Below, one piece after another: positions 1 to 9,987 of a stretch of 64,000 nucleotides of DNA (within the stretch, counting starts at the first letter, position 1; each line of letters starts with the position of its first letter). Location: contig NZ_CABJDN010000002.1 of NCBI RefSeq assembly GCF_902364365.1, positions 128,815 through 192,814 of the forward strand, read 5' to 3'. The position numbers were made by a program, and so were the translations under genes. The DNA is from Bacteroides intestinalis (lineage in GTDB: Bacteria > Bacteroidota > Bacteroidia > Bacteroidales > Bacteroidaceae). The notes beneath the pieces are model-generated. The model was given only the letters and a program-made list of their open reading frames with translations, was not told the origin of the DNA and ran no database searches.

Positions 1-1178
1 ATCAAAGTTTCATACATCCGGATGTCTCGAACCGGCTTTCCGTTATCATCAAAAAACGGATGTGCTCTATGCACCGGATTATCCCAACTGAATGGAGTTC
101 CATCTGCCATCTCAAACATATCCGCATAATTTCCAGTAACTCCGCTTGTTCCAAACTTAATTTGCTGGAAAGACTTACTGTTAGCATCATATGTGACGAA
201 ACGATGGGAAACAATAATGCACTCTCTATTGCAGCGATTGAAGTATGCCGCCGCAAAATCATCTCTCGGATTACCTGTATCGACTAAACGATAATAATTA
301 CCCTTAGCTTGGTTTGCTTCCAAAAAAGCCAATCCTGCATCTAAAGCATCTTTCCAGCGTGAAGCATCATAATTACCATACCAGGTATACAACTTATCAG
401 ACGCTTCTCCTTCCCTGAAAGGAGTTGCAAAATTAAACAACGGGCTTGCGGCAAACAATCGAGTCCGTGATTTTAGAGCCAGAGCGGCGGCGGCAGTCAT
501 ACGGCCTTCGTCAGCCTCTTCCACACTCCACGGAAGAACTTGAGCCGTGGCATCCGCTATTGAATCTATTTTGGCAACCGTTTCTTCAACAGTCATACGA
601 GTACAAGTCATATCATCATCTGCTTTAAAAGCATGATCAATCCATGGCATTCCTCCATAGTAGCGTAGCATTTGAGAATAATGAAATGCTATAATAAGGG
701 CTGCCTCAGCCTTACGGACTTCTTTCTCCTGAGCAGACATATCCGGTACTTTATCCACATTTTCCAAATAAATCCATGCTTTGCGAATGCCATACATGGG
801 CGAACATGCAGCGGCTTCCTCAGTAGTGCCCGCCGGATCTAGGCGATAAGGAAACTGACCGGTGTCTATCGCAGTCAACGTACCATTATAATATCCTTGT
901 GCACCAGCTGCCTTTGTGTTTTCTCCCAAGTCGGTTATTGTTTCCAAAGTACCCCATGATAATCTACCATCGGTAGGCAAATAGTCCGGTAATGAGTGAT
1001 ATACTTCTGCCAAAGCTTGTTCTGCATACTTCTTGGAAGAAAAGACCGTATCAATAGTCACATCCGTACTAATAGGCTTTTCCAGGAAAGCATTACCAAA
1101 CTTCAAATCTTCACATCCTGCTAATATGGATAAGAAACAAGCAGGAAGAAGTCCTATATATTTAAATTTCAATTTCAT
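1..1178 (-). CDS. susD-like: SusD-like outer-membrane glycan-binding lipoprotein, 3' end cut by window edge
   Basis: Surface lipoprotein that captures oligosaccharide and caps the SusC channel. It reads open from ATG at 1178 to the left edge (about 392 codons), so the C-terminus is missing. The N-terminus has a lipoprotein signal with lipobox LAGC (Cys near residue 22), followed by the TPR-rich SusD architecture with a long alpha-helical body. It starts 13 nt after the SusC stop on the same strand, the normal susC-susD order. An alternative ATG at 1187 is possible, but 1178 gives the better signal peptide. Family assignment is firm. Ligand specificity cannot be read from sequence. Confidence 0.93.
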   Translation of the reverse strand, partial: MKLKFKYIGLLPACFLSILAGCEDLKFGNAFLEKPISTDVTIDTVFSSKKYAEQALAEVYHSLPDYLPTDGRLSWGTLETITDLGENTKAAGAQGYYNGTLTAIDTGQFPYRLDPAGTTEEAAACSPMYGIRKAWIYLENVDKVPDMSAQEKEVRKAEAALIIAFHYSQMLRYYGGMPWIDHAFKADDDMTCTRMTVEETVAKIDSIADATAQVLPWSVEEADEGRMTAAAALALKSRTRLFAASPLFNFATPFREGEASDKLYTWYGNYDASRWKDALDAGLAFLEANQAKGNYYRLVDTGNPRDDFAAAYFNRCNRECIIVSHRFVTYDANSKSFQQIKFGTSGVTGNYADMFEMADGTPFSWDNPVHRAHPFFDDNGKPVRDIRMYETL

Positions 1179-1191
1179 GTTATTCATTTAT

Positions 1192-4100
1192 TTAGAAAGT
1201 AATATTAACACCTAAATTATAAGTCTTGGTAATAGGATAAGTATCTTGATTATTGGGTTTACATTCCGGGTCCATGATACCAAATTTATCGAAAGTCAGC
1301 AGATTATACCCCGACAGCTTAAGTCCCAGTTTACTGATACCTATTTTCTTCAATACTTGTATATCTGTAAACTCATACCCAATTGTCACAGATTTTAATC
1401 TTAAATAAGAACCATCTTTGACCCACAAAGTAGATTGCTTACTATTATGCGACAAGCTATTCTCTGAGAAACGGGGCATAGTTGCCGTCTCTGCCGTTTC
1501 GGGTGTCCAACGATTTTCTACATGATAAGAGAATAAGCCTAATGATTGTCCGCCTCCGTTACCGAAAGGTGTTCTGAACTCATTGGCCAGCACCAGCGAA
1601 CGGTCCGTAACTCCCAACCAGTTCATTGTGAGGAACCATCCTTTGTAATTCACTCCGTAATTCAAACCGAATGTATAAGTGGGACGGGTCGGATATCCTA
1701 TTTCGCATTGATCGTCCGTATCAATCACATCATCGCCGTTCAAATCTTTATATTTCACATCGCCTGGATATACAGGTACTTTTGGATCCGGCAATCCATC
1801 AATCAGTGTCTTTCCATCTTCTTTAAAATCAGCAGCCGAATAAAAGCCTTCGGATACATAACCGAAAATGGCACCTACAGATTTTCCGGTACGCCATAAA
1901 TAAGGTTCATTGGGTTCTACCTCATCTTGTTCTATAATTTTATTCTTTGAATAAGATACATTACCATTGGCCCAATAACGAAAATCATTAATTCTATCTT
2001 CCCATTTCACTTCTACTTCATAACCATGATTCTTCACACGTCCCATGTTCACTACCGGCAAAATGCTTGATGTTAAACTAGAGATCATAGGAATAGTGGA
2101 ACGACTGATTAAGATGTCCTTACGATCTTCAAAGAATATATCGGCCGTAACTTTAAGACGGCTCTTCAGAAAGTGAACATCAATACCGTAGTTTTGCTTC
2201 AAAGCTGTTTCCCAAGTCACGTTCCGGTTTCCAAGGCGTCTTTCTATCGCAGCGGGCGTCCAATAGGTCGAATTATAACCAAAATTATAACCATGAGGAT
2301 ATCCTTTCCACGCCGTTTGACTACCTTGCTGGTCCACCAAATAGGCATCCGACAGATAAAGAAAACGGTTATTATTCATATTGTCATTTCCGACCAATCC
2401 AACAGAAGCACGCAATTTTAAATAATCAACCACCTTTTGTTTCTTCATAAAAGGTTCTTCCGAAATTATATAACCAATAGAACCGGCAGGAAAAGCACCG
2501 AAACGTTTGTCCGGAGCAAAATTCTCCGAACCGTTGTAACCGAAATTAAACTCTGCCATATAGCGCGACTTATAATCATATGTCAAACGTCCGACAAGTC
2601 CTACGTAAGCAGCAGGAACATCAGAGTATTGAGCCGGATAGTATTTCTTACTTTGATTATACAGCAATAATCCGCCTACATTATGATTACCAAATTTACG
2701 ATTGTAACGCAGACTTGCCTCCAGATACCAGTTACGCCCTCTTGTTGTCTCTTCGTCAAAGGCCAGAAACGGAGTAGCATAATCATTCAGCACTCTATAA
2801 ACAACAGTCTTATTATAATTGGGATCATCAGTCAGCGGGTGGTCAGCTCCCGGCTGATATCCCTCCAACTCTGACTGGTAATGGGGTTCATATCGAATGG
2901 TTTGCGAACGTGTTCTGCTCTTCGAATAAGAGTAGGATGTATTATAGGCCCCTTTTACTTCAACAGAAAGCCCTTTGGTTACCATATCCAGTTTCTGAAC
3001 CAGTGTCAAGTCCATATTCATGGTGTTGGCCGTCTTATCTTTATAACCTAAATCATAAAAACCCTTTAATACATTGTTATTCATCAAAACCCCTTCATAT
3101 TTTTGAGAATTCATCACAATCAATTTCCCATCAATAACTCCCGGGCTACAGAAAGGCTGTGACAAATTGCCAAAACCTGCTCCCTTAGGTTCATGAGTCA
3201 TACCAACAATTCCACCAAGCCCCAACTTTAAAACAGTAGACTTCGTCAAGTCCAAATCCAGATTAGCCAGATAATTATAACGGTTATAGGTATAATTATT
3301 CTTGTAGTCCAGTTCCTCAAATTGACGGAACAGACCATTCTGGTACAGGAATCCCAATGAAATAAAATAGCGTACTCTCTCCGTCCCCCCTGAGATATTG
3401 AGATTATGCTGTGTCTGAATGGATGTCTTATTCAGCAAATAATTCCTCCAATTCACATTGGGATACATGATAGGTTCATCATTTAAGCGAAATCTCTCTA
3501 ATACATAATCATCAAATGAAGGTGATTTTCCGTCATGTGCTTTCATTTCATTATGGCATAAAGCATACGTATAACTATCCGCCATCTCCAACAAGCGCGT
3601 AGGTTGTGTCAAACCAAAAGAAGAAGACAGAGATATTTTCGCTTTTCCCTCTGCCCCTCGTTTAGTGGTTACAAGCACTACTCCATTAGCGCCACGCACG
3701 CCAAACACGGCTGTAGCCGAAGCATCTTTCAAAACGCTGACACTTTCTATCTCATTAGGATCCATCTGGAAGAAAGAACGCTCTACGCCATCTACCAATA
3801 TCAATGGCTGCGAACCGGCTTCGGTCAACGAACCTACTCCACGTACATAAATGGAAGGATCTTCCGCACCCGGTTGCCCGCTTGTAGACACTGAAGAAAG
3901 ACCGGTGATCTGACCAGCCAATGCATTGGCGACACTTGCATTGGGCGAACGTAACAAAGCTTCATTCTTTACAGATGAAATGGCTCCGGTCAATGTTTCC
4001 TTTTTCTGCACGCCATAAGCAACAACAGTTACTTCATTCAATTCATTCGCAACTTCAAGTAAAGTCACTTTTACATCTTTCTTGCCTTTCAAAGCCACTT

Positions 4101-4356
4101 CCTGCGTTTGATAGCCAATAAAGGAAATCACCAAAACCGCCTTCTCCGGGTTAGGGACACTCAGTCTGAATTTCCCGTCAAGGTCAGTAATTACTCCTAT
4201 AGAGGAGTCTTTTAATCTTACGTTTGCTCCTATTACTTCCAAACCACTTTCATCGTATACAATACCTTGTACTGTAGTAACCTGAGCATGTCCTACAAGT
4301 CCGATACTGAGTAGAATCAGTAACCAGACCCATTTAAGAATCATTTTTTGCATCAT
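1192..4356 (-). CDS. susC-like: SusC-like TonB-dependent outer-membrane glycan transporter
   Basis: TonB-dependent 22-strand beta-barrel that imports oligosaccharides with its SusD partner. The 1054 aa show a signal peptide ending near residue 25 (GHAQ), a carboxypeptidase-D-like regulatory domain at about 26-105 and the linker motif VVAYGVQKKETLTGA near 111-125. The plug domain follows with the SusC signature RGVGSL and LVDGVE, and the barrel ends in an aromatic C-terminal residue. The start could be either of two adjacent ATGs (4356 or 4353). It lies 61 nt downstream of the GH88 gene and directly upstream of susD, so GH88-susC-susD probably form one transcript from the promoter near 5650. 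The regulator on the other strand is a hybrid two-component system, which typically controls such operons. Confidence 0.96.
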   Translation of the reverse strand: MMQKMILKWVWLLILLSIGLVGHAQVTTVQGIVYDESGLEVIGANVRLKDSSIGVITDLDGKFRLSVPNPEKAVLVISFIGYQTQEVALKGKKDVKVTLLEVANELNEVTVVAYGVQKKETLTGAISSVKNEALLRSPNASVANALAGQITGLSSVSTSGQPGAEDPSIYVRGVGSLTEAGSQPLILVDGVERSFFQMDPNEIESVSVLKDASATAVFGVRGANGVVLVTTKRGAEGKAKISLSSSFGLTQPTRLLEMADSYTYALCHNEMKAHDGKSPSFDDYVLERFRLNDEPIMYPNVNWRNYLLNKTSIQTQHNLNISGGTERVRYFISLGFLYQNGLFRQFEELDYKNNYTYNRYNYLANLDLDLTKSTVLKLGLGGIVGMTHEPKGAGFGNLSQPFCSPGVIDGKLIVMNSQKYEGVLMNNNVLKGFYDLGYKDKTANTMNMDLTLVQKLDMVTKGLSVEVKGAYNTSYSYSKSRTRSQTIRYEPHYQSELEGYQPGADHPLTDDPNYNKTVVYRVLNDYATPFLAFDEETTRGRNWYLEASLRYNRKFGNHNVGGLLLYNQSKKYYPAQYSDVPAAYVGLVGRLTYDYKSRYMAEFNFGYNGSENFAPDKRFGAFPAGSIGYIISEEPFMKKQKVVDYLKLRASVGLVGNDNMNNNRFLYLSDAYLVDQQGSQTAWKGYPHGYNFGYNSTYWTPAAIERRLGNRNVTWETALKQNYGIDVHFLKSRLKVTADIFFEDRKDILISRSTIPMISSLTSSILPVVNMGRVKNHGYEVEVKWEDRINDFRYWANGNVSYSKNKIIEQDEVEPNEPYLWRTGKSVGAIFGYVSEGFYSAADFKEDGKTLIDGLPDPKVPVYPGDVKYKDLNGDDVIDTDDQCEIGYPTRPTYTFGLNYGVNYKGWFLTMNWLGVTDRSLVLANEFRTPFGNGGGQSLGLFSYHVENRWTPETAETATMPRFSENSLSHNSKQSTLWVKDGSYLRLKSVTIGYEFTDIQVLKKIGISKLGLKLSGYNLLTFDKFGIMDPECKPNNQDTYPITKTYNLGVNITF

Positions 4357-4417
4357 AAAATTAGATTATGTATCTACCGCTTATGCAATAGACACGGTTA
4401 GTATTAAGATCAATTTT

Positions 4418-5617
4418 TCACTTTTCCAGATCACGCTTTCTCATCAATGCTTCCAAAAAATAATAATCTGCATAATTCAAGGGAACATCTATCTCTTGCC
4501 CATGAGGGATGCTTCCTACTGAATGTTTCAATAGAAAGAAACCATTCGTCCCTTCTTCAGCCCGATAAGCGGAAGTACTCAACGTTTCTATTATCAGATC
4601 GGCGGTTTCTTTGTATTTCGTACCGGGAAGATAGGTGTCCAGTTCATAGAGGGCAGAAGCTGTGATTGCCGCTGCTGAAACATCACGAGGTTCATTGGGG
4701 ATATTCAATGCGTCATAATCCCAATAGGGTATTAAATCCGTCGGCAGATTTTTATTAGTGAAAATAAAATTGTAGATATTCTGTGCTTGCATCAGGTATT
4801 CAGTGTTATATGTATAGCGATAACACATCGTGTAGCCATAAAGAGCCCAAGCCTGTCCTCTGGCCCAAGCAGATTCATCTGCATATCCCTGCGCAGTTTG
4901 TTTGCTTCTCACTTCACCGGTTTCCGGGTCATAATCAACTACATGGTAACTACTGTAGTCGGCACGAAAATGATTCTGTAGAGTCTTATCTGCATGACTG
5001 ACCGCCATAGTATAATAGATGGAATCCCCAGTCAGTCGTGCCGCTTCAAACAGGATTTCCAGGTTCATCATATTATCAATGATAACCGGACATTTCCAGC
5101 CCCGCTTGGCTTGCCAGCCCTTATCCGCATCCCATGATTGAAATACCCCTGCTTTTCCACGAAAGCGAGTGGAAAGCGATTTTGCCGCCTGCACAATTAC
5201 CGAACGATAATCCATTCCTCCTACCCTCATACCATTCAAAAAGCTGCATCCTATCATAAACCCTACATCATGATGCCAGGTCAGGTATTGAGCAGAATCC
5301 AAAGCTTCAGTATACTTCACTGCCAGAGTTTTCCACTCCTCATCTTCTGTCAGATTATATAAATGCCATATACTACCCGGAAAGAAACCGCTGGTCCAGT
5401 CACTATAAGAGACATACACTATGTTTCCTTCCTTATCCAGCGTACGGGGATTCAAAATCTCTTTAGTATTCTCTATTAATTTAACTTGCGAAGAGTACTG
5501 CGCTACTGCATTTCCGATATTATCAGAAATAATATCGCTTACTGCAACGGGGGTCGGTCTACATCCCCCTAACACAAATAGCAGAAATCCGACTAATGTT
5601 AACAAAGAGTTTCTCAT
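4418..5617 (-). CDS. GH88 unsaturated glucuronyl hydrolase, lipoprotein
   Basis: Predicted to remove the delta-4,5-unsaturated uronic acid left at the non-reducing end of oligosaccharides by polysaccharide lyases. The 399 aa have a lipobox LGGC (Cys19), so it is membrane-anchored. Family hallmarks are D117 in HHDVGF and D181 in IIDNMMN, matching the two catalytic Asp positions of GH88, plus ESAWARGQAWALYG and a PYWDYDA segment of the (alpha/alpha)6 barrel. ATG at 5617 is preferred: the reading frame runs open to 5812, but that extension lacks a signal peptide and crosses the probable -7 box at 5645-5652. It is the first gene of the susCD operon. GH88 rather than GH105 is favoured by overall similarity. 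The lyase it should follow is not recognisable here. Confidence 0.9.
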   Translation of the reverse strand: MRNSLLTLVGFLLFVLGGCRPTPVAVSDIISDNIGNAVAQYSSQVKLIENTKEILNPRTLDKEGNIVYVSYSDWTSGFFPGSIWHLYNLTEDEEWKTLAVKYTEALDSAQYLTWHHDVGFMIGCSFLNGMRVGGMDYRSVIVQAAKSLSTRFRGKAGVFQSWDADKGWQAKRGWKCPVIIDNMMNLEILFEAARLTGDSIYYTMAVSHADKTLQNHFRADYSSYHVVDYDPETGEVRSKQTAQGYADESAWARGQAWALYGYTMCYRYTYNTEYLMQAQNIYNFIFTNKNLPTDLIPYWDYDALNIPNEPRDVSAAAITASALYELDTYLPGTKYKETADLIIETLSTSAYRAEEGTNGFFLLKHSVGSIPHGQEIDVPLNYADYYFLEALMRKRDLEK

Positions 5618-5644
5618 ATACAAATTATTAATTAAATGCTGCTG

Positions 5645-5652
5645 CAAAAGTA
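5645..5652 (-). promoter_or_regulatory. Probable -7 box of the GH88-susC-susD operon
   Basis: On the minus strand the sequence is TACTTTTG, matching the Bacteroides -7 consensus TAnnTTTG. It lies 28 nt upstream of the chosen GH88 start and would give a leader of about 20 nt. No clear TTTG -33 element stands at the usual 19-21 nt spacing, as expected for an activator-dependent PUL promoter. Confidence 0.5.
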
Positions 5653-5801
5653 GATCACTCGTAAAAAACAGAACCGTAGCCGCTATACAGAAAACATACA
5701 TTGTCAGTACATGCGCCCTCAATACAAATAATGTACTCAGGAAGCACCTATTTTGTACATAAACGACAGCTGCGACATCTTTATTTTTAATTAAAAAGAA
5801 G

Positions 5802-5809
5802 TACATTTG
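5802..5809 (+). promoter_or_regulatory. Probable -7 box for the hybrid two-component regulator gene
   Basis: TACATTTG matches TAnnTTTG and lies 28 nt before the ATG at 5837. It overlaps the in-frame TTG at 5807, arguing that this upstream TTG is not the start codon. Together with the box at 5645-5652 it frames a divergent control region of about 150 nt. Confidence 0.5.
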
Positions 5810-5836
5810 CATTATTGTCTAATACTCAAAAAATAC

Positions 5837-8800
5837 ATGATGAAATTAAAAAGCTTCTTTCTTCTAATTTGCTGTTGCATTTTAGCTCTATCCGGCAGCA
5901 AAGCACAAGATATTTCTTTCAATCATCTGACCATAAACGAAGGATTGGCACATAACTCCGTCATGTCCATTTATCAAGATCCAAAAGGATTTATATGGAT
6001 TGGCACACGCAATGGGGTCTGTTCATACAATGGCAAAGAGTTTACCACATACAAATATCGTAAAGACACCCCCAACAGCCTTATTTACAATAACATCTCT
6101 CAAATCACCGGCAATGGTGAGGATGAGATTTACTTCATGACTTCCAAAGGTATATCTGTTCTTCAGCTAACAAAGAACCAGATATCAACCCTGATTCAGG
6201 GAACTGTGCGTTCCATGTATTATCATAAGCAACTCTACATTACCCTGAATAATATAATCTACCGCTATGATGGCAAGCAATTCAAGGAGTACTATAAAAT
6301 AAAAGAATTAGATAGCTATATCACTTCTTTGTACATTTGTGATGAATTCATGCTGATAGGTACTGTAAATCAAGGACTCTTCCGCTTAGATTGCCACAAT
6401 CAAAAGCTTAGCAGGCTCTTACCGGAAATTTATGTTGAAGATATATTTAAAGACTCTACCGGTAAGTTCTGGATTGGCACCATGAACCATGGCATTTATA
6501 TAATGAAAGAAGATTCATTTACCAACTTCCAACATAAACAGGATGACCCTTCCAGCATCAGCTCCAACTTCATCCGATGCTTTTGCGAAGACAAGCAGGG
6601 CAACGTGTGGATTGGCACATTCAATGGGCTCAATAGATATAATGCTTCCAGCCAGACGTTCACCAACTATCAAAAACAAAATAAAGAAAGAAGTCTTACC
6701 CACTCTTCCATCTGGGCTTTACTATGCGATAAGCAGGGTAGCATTTGGATTGGAACCTATTTCGGAGGCATTAACTATTTTCATCCGGAAAATCAGGTAT
6801 ACCGTCATTACCAGATTTCATTTCGAGAAGGAGAAGGACTCAGCTCTCCTATTGTAGGCAGTATTACCGAAGACAGTCAACAGAACTTGTGGATTTCAAC
6901 AGAAGGAGGAGGAATAAACAAATACGACCCCAAAAGCGATAAATTTCAATGGTACAAACATACTGAACATTCAAACAGCATCTCGCACGACAATGTAAAA
7001 GCCATATATTATGACAAGAACAAGGAAGCTTTATGGATAGGCACTCACATGGGAGGACTCAACAAATTAAATATTCAAAACGAACGCTTCACCTACTATC
7101 CTTTCGAGAATACTCAATCGGAATCCTCTCTTTCAAGGACAATTCGAGATATTATACCTTATAAGGACAAGCTTATTCTAGCTACACACGGTGGAATAAG
7201 CATATTTAACACGAAGACCGGCCAATACAAGCCTCTTTTTCAAGATAAATCCAATAAAATTCATTTTGCCACTTCTGTATGTGTGGATCATCACAACACT
7301 CTTTGGATTGGCGGTGATGGAAAAGCTGTATACAGATATTCATTCACTAATAAAGCTTTACAAACCTACAAGCATAATCATGCTTTAAAGCAAAGCATCA
7401 GTAGCAATAGCGTCAACCGAATCTATGAAGATAGCCAGAAACGCTTATGGTTCTGCACTAATGAAAGTGGCATAGACTTATATCGATATGAAACAGATGA
7501 TTTCGAAAATTTTGATGAGCAACATCATGGATTAGGGAGTAATTATGTATATGATGTATGCGAACTCTCACCTGACAAACTGCTATTCATTACCGATTCC
7601 GGTTTTTCCATATTGGATTATCCCACCCGCAAATTCCAGAATTACAATAAGAAAAACGGTATACCGCTATCAGCACCTAATGAACGTTCCGTTTATAAAG
7701 CAAGTAATGGAAACATATTTATTGGAGGTGTAGATGGTATGATCTCATTTAAAGCCGAAGCTATTAACTACATCCCACAAAGTTATGATATTTATCCCTT
7801 CCGTTTATTAGTAAACGGTGAAGTAGTCCAAGTAAATGACAAGAGTCAAATACTCAATAAAGATTTAACGTATTCACCCAAAATTACATTGAAATCCAGT
7901 CAATCCATGTTCAGTATTGAATATACCACTACAAATTATATACCTTTCAACCAAGATAAAATAGAGTATTTCCTAAAAGGATTCTCACAAAACTGGACTC
8001 AGATGCGTAATCAACAGGCTATCACGTATACAAACCTGAATCCAGGTAAATATACACTCATTGTACGCGCCAAGGGTAACCCGATTGTTTCAGAGAGCAG
8101 GTTGGATATTGAAATTCTTCCCCCTTTTTATCGCACGGCATGGGCCTATCTATTATATACACTATGCATATGCAGCATCCTCTATTACCTGATCCGCATG
8201 TATAATAACCGCATCAAACTACAGGAATCTCTGAAATATGAAAAGAGGCATGCTGAAGATATAGAAAGGCTCAACCAAATTAAACTGCGCTTCTTTACCA
8301 ACATTTCACATGAATTCCGTACCCCACTCACGCTAATTATCGGACAAATGGAAATGCTGTTACAAATGCGGTCTTTTGTCCCAACTGTCTACAACAGGAT
8401 ATTAGGAGTCTACAAGAGTAGCCTGCAGCTAAGAGAGTTGATTACCGAGTTACTTGATTTCCGCAAACAAGAACAAGGCTATATGACAATAAAAGCCAGT
8501 GAATCAAACCTTGTCGATTTCGTATACGAAAACTTCCTACTTTTTCAAGAGTATGCCATACAGCACAAAACATCCTTCCATTTCCACAAGACACATGACA
8601 ATATCCCTATCTGGTATGACCCGAAACAGATGCAAAAAGTGATGAACAACCTTCTCTCAAATGCGTTCAAGCACACGAAGGAAGGTGGTTGCATTTCGGT
8701 ATCTGTAAGAAAAGGAAATCATGAAGCCATCATTGAAGTAACTGATAATGGAACCGGAATCCTGCCTCAGGACATCGATAAGATTTTTAACCGTTTCTAC

Positions 8801-9892
8801 CAAACCGAGCAAATAGAATCGCCCACTTACACAGGAACCGGAATCGGTCTTTCACTGACTAAGGGCATTGTGGAGCTACACCATGGTACAATAGAGGTTT
8901 ATAGCGATCCGGGAGAAATAACAACTTTTAGTGTACATCTGCCCAGTGGCAAAGAACATCTGACGCCTGAGCAAATGAACGAAAAGAAAAGTGACTTGCA
9001 ACTTACTTTACCAAACGACACTAATCCGGCTTTTTTTCTGGATGAACATGAATTTGACATACTGAATACAGAGTCGGCCATCGAAAAGAACAAAGAAGCC
9101 AAAATATTGATCATAGAAGATAATGCCTCCTTACGTGAAATGCTTAAGAAACTATTTGAAACATTCTATAACGTAATGACGGCTTCTAACGGAGCGGAAG
9201 GTTGGACTATTGTTCAAGCAGAGCACCCTAACCTTGTATTAAGCGATGTAGTGATGCCTATTTTGTCAGGAACGGAACTGTGCAAACTGATCAAAGAGAA
9301 CATCGATACCTGCCACATCCCGGTTGTCCTGCTGACTGCGCAAACTGCTGTCGAACACAATCTGGAAGGACTACGCATTGGAGCGGACGACTATATTACC
9401 AAGCCATTCAACATTAACATCCTGCTATCCCGCTGCAACAATCTTGTCAACAACCGGATTATGCTGCAAGAGAAATTCAGTAAACAGCTTCAAGCAATGC
9501 CGCAGATGCTGGCGACAAACCCTTTGGACAAAGCACTCATAGACAAAGCTATGAGTATCATAGAAATACATCTCGATGACACCAATTTCAATGTAGATGT
9601 CTTTGCACGCGAAATGGGAATCGCCCGCACCAAACTATTCAATAAATTAAAAGACATTACCGGGCAAACGCCTTACGACTTCATAATCACCGTTCGCCTG
9701 AAACGGGCAGCACTCATGCTGAAAAATAATCCGGAACTAAACATATCGGAAATTGCAGACCATTTAGGTTTCTCTTCACCCAGGCAATTCACCAAATGCT
9801 TTAAGGCTAAATACCACATCATCCCACAAGCATACCGAAAGAATAAAACGCCCGGTGACGAAAAGGATGTAGAAAACGGAGAAGAAGAGTAA
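5837..9892 (+). CDS. Hybrid two-component system sensor/regulator (HTCS) of the PUL
   Basis: One-protein signalling system: an outer periplasmic sensor binds the glycan breakdown product and the cytoplasmic part activates PUL transcription. The 1351 aa read from ATG 5837 (or adjacent 5840) start with a signal peptide ending SKAQ. Repeated Reg_prop blades with WIGT motifs form a double propeller to about residue 640, followed by a Y_Y_Y domain (about 680-755) and a membrane span near 768-787. Next come HisKA with phospho-acceptor H825 in SHEFRTP, a HATPase domain with DNGTGI and GTGIGLSL, a receiver domain with phospho-acceptor D1137 (SDVVMP) and Lys in KPFN, and a C-terminal AraC-type helix-turn-helix. 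All catalytic residues are present. It is divergent from the GH88-susCD operon and 95 nt ahead of the GH2 gene. Confidence 0.96.
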   Translation: MMKLKSFFLLICCCILALSGSKAQDISFNHLTINEGLAHNSVMSIYQDPKGFIWIGTRNGVCSYNGKEFTTYKYRKDTPNSLIYNNISQITGNGEDEIYFMTSKGISVLQLTKNQISTLIQGTVRSMYYHKQLYITLNNIIYRYDGKQFKEYYKIKELDSYITSLYICDEFMLIGTVNQGLFRLDCHNQKLSRLLPEIYVEDIFKDSTGKFWIGTMNHGIYIMKEDSFTNFQHKQDDPSSISSNFIRCFCEDKQGNVWIGTFNGLNRYNASSQTFTNYQKQNKERSLTHSSIWALLCDKQGSIWIGTYFGGINYFHPENQVYRHYQISFREGEGLSSPIVGSITEDSQQNLWISTEGGGINKYDPKSDKFQWYKHTEHSNSISHDNVKAIYYDKNKEALWIGTHMGGLNKLNIQNERFTYYPFENTQSESSLSRTIRDIIPYKDKLILATHGGISIFNTKTGQYKPLFQDKSNKIHFATSVCVDHHNTLWIGGDGKAVYRYSFTNKALQTYKHNHALKQSISSNSVNRIYEDSQKRLWFCTNESGIDLYRYETDDFENFDEQHHGLGSNYVYDVCELSPDKLLFITDSGFSILDYPTRKFQNYNKKNGIPLSAPNERSVYKASNGNIFIGGVDGMISFKAEAINYIPQSYDIYPFRLLVNGEVVQVNDKSQILNKDLTYSPKITLKSSQSMFSIEYTTTNYIPFNQDKIEYFLKGFSQNWTQMRNQQAITYTNLNPGKYTLIVRAKGNPIVSESRLDIEILPPFYRTAWAYLLYTLCICSILYYLIRMYNNRIKLQESLKYEKRHAEDIERLNQIKLRFFTNISHEFRTPLTLIIGQMEMLLQMRSFVPTVYNRILGVYKSSLQLRELITELLDFRKQEQGYMTIKASESNLVDFVYENFLLFQEYAIQHKTSFHFHKTHDNIPIWYDPKQMQKVMNNLLSNAFKHTKEGGCISVSVRKGNHEAIIEVTDNGTGILPQDIDKIFNRFYQTEQIESPTYTGTGIGLSLTKGIVELHHGTIEVYSDPGEITTFSVHLPSGKEHLTPEQMNEKKSDLQLTLPNDTNPAFFLDEHEFDILNTESAIEKNKEAKILIIEDNASLREMLKKLFETFYNVMTASNGAEGWTIVQAEHPNLVLSDVVMPILSGTELCKLIKENIDTCHIPVVLLTAQTAVEHNLEGLRIGADDYITKPFNINILLSRCNNLVNNRIMLQEKFSKQLQAMPQMLATNPLDKALIDKAMSIIEIHLDDTNFNVDVFAREMGIARTKLFNKLKDITGQTPYDFIITVRLKRAALMLKNNPELNISEIADHLGFSSPRQFTKCFKAKYHIIPQAYRKNKTPGDEKDVENGEEE

Positions 9893-9987
9893 TATGTACT
9901 CAACAAGCATGTTTCATGTATAGTGAATACACGTCTCCATAAGAATGTTTTCATTCCTTTGCCGGTGATAAAAACTTAACCGGTAAT

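Noticed and set aside
5618-5812. Upstream extension of the GH88 frame
   Set aside because: It would remove the lipoprotein signal from the N-terminus and cross the -7 box at 5645-5652.
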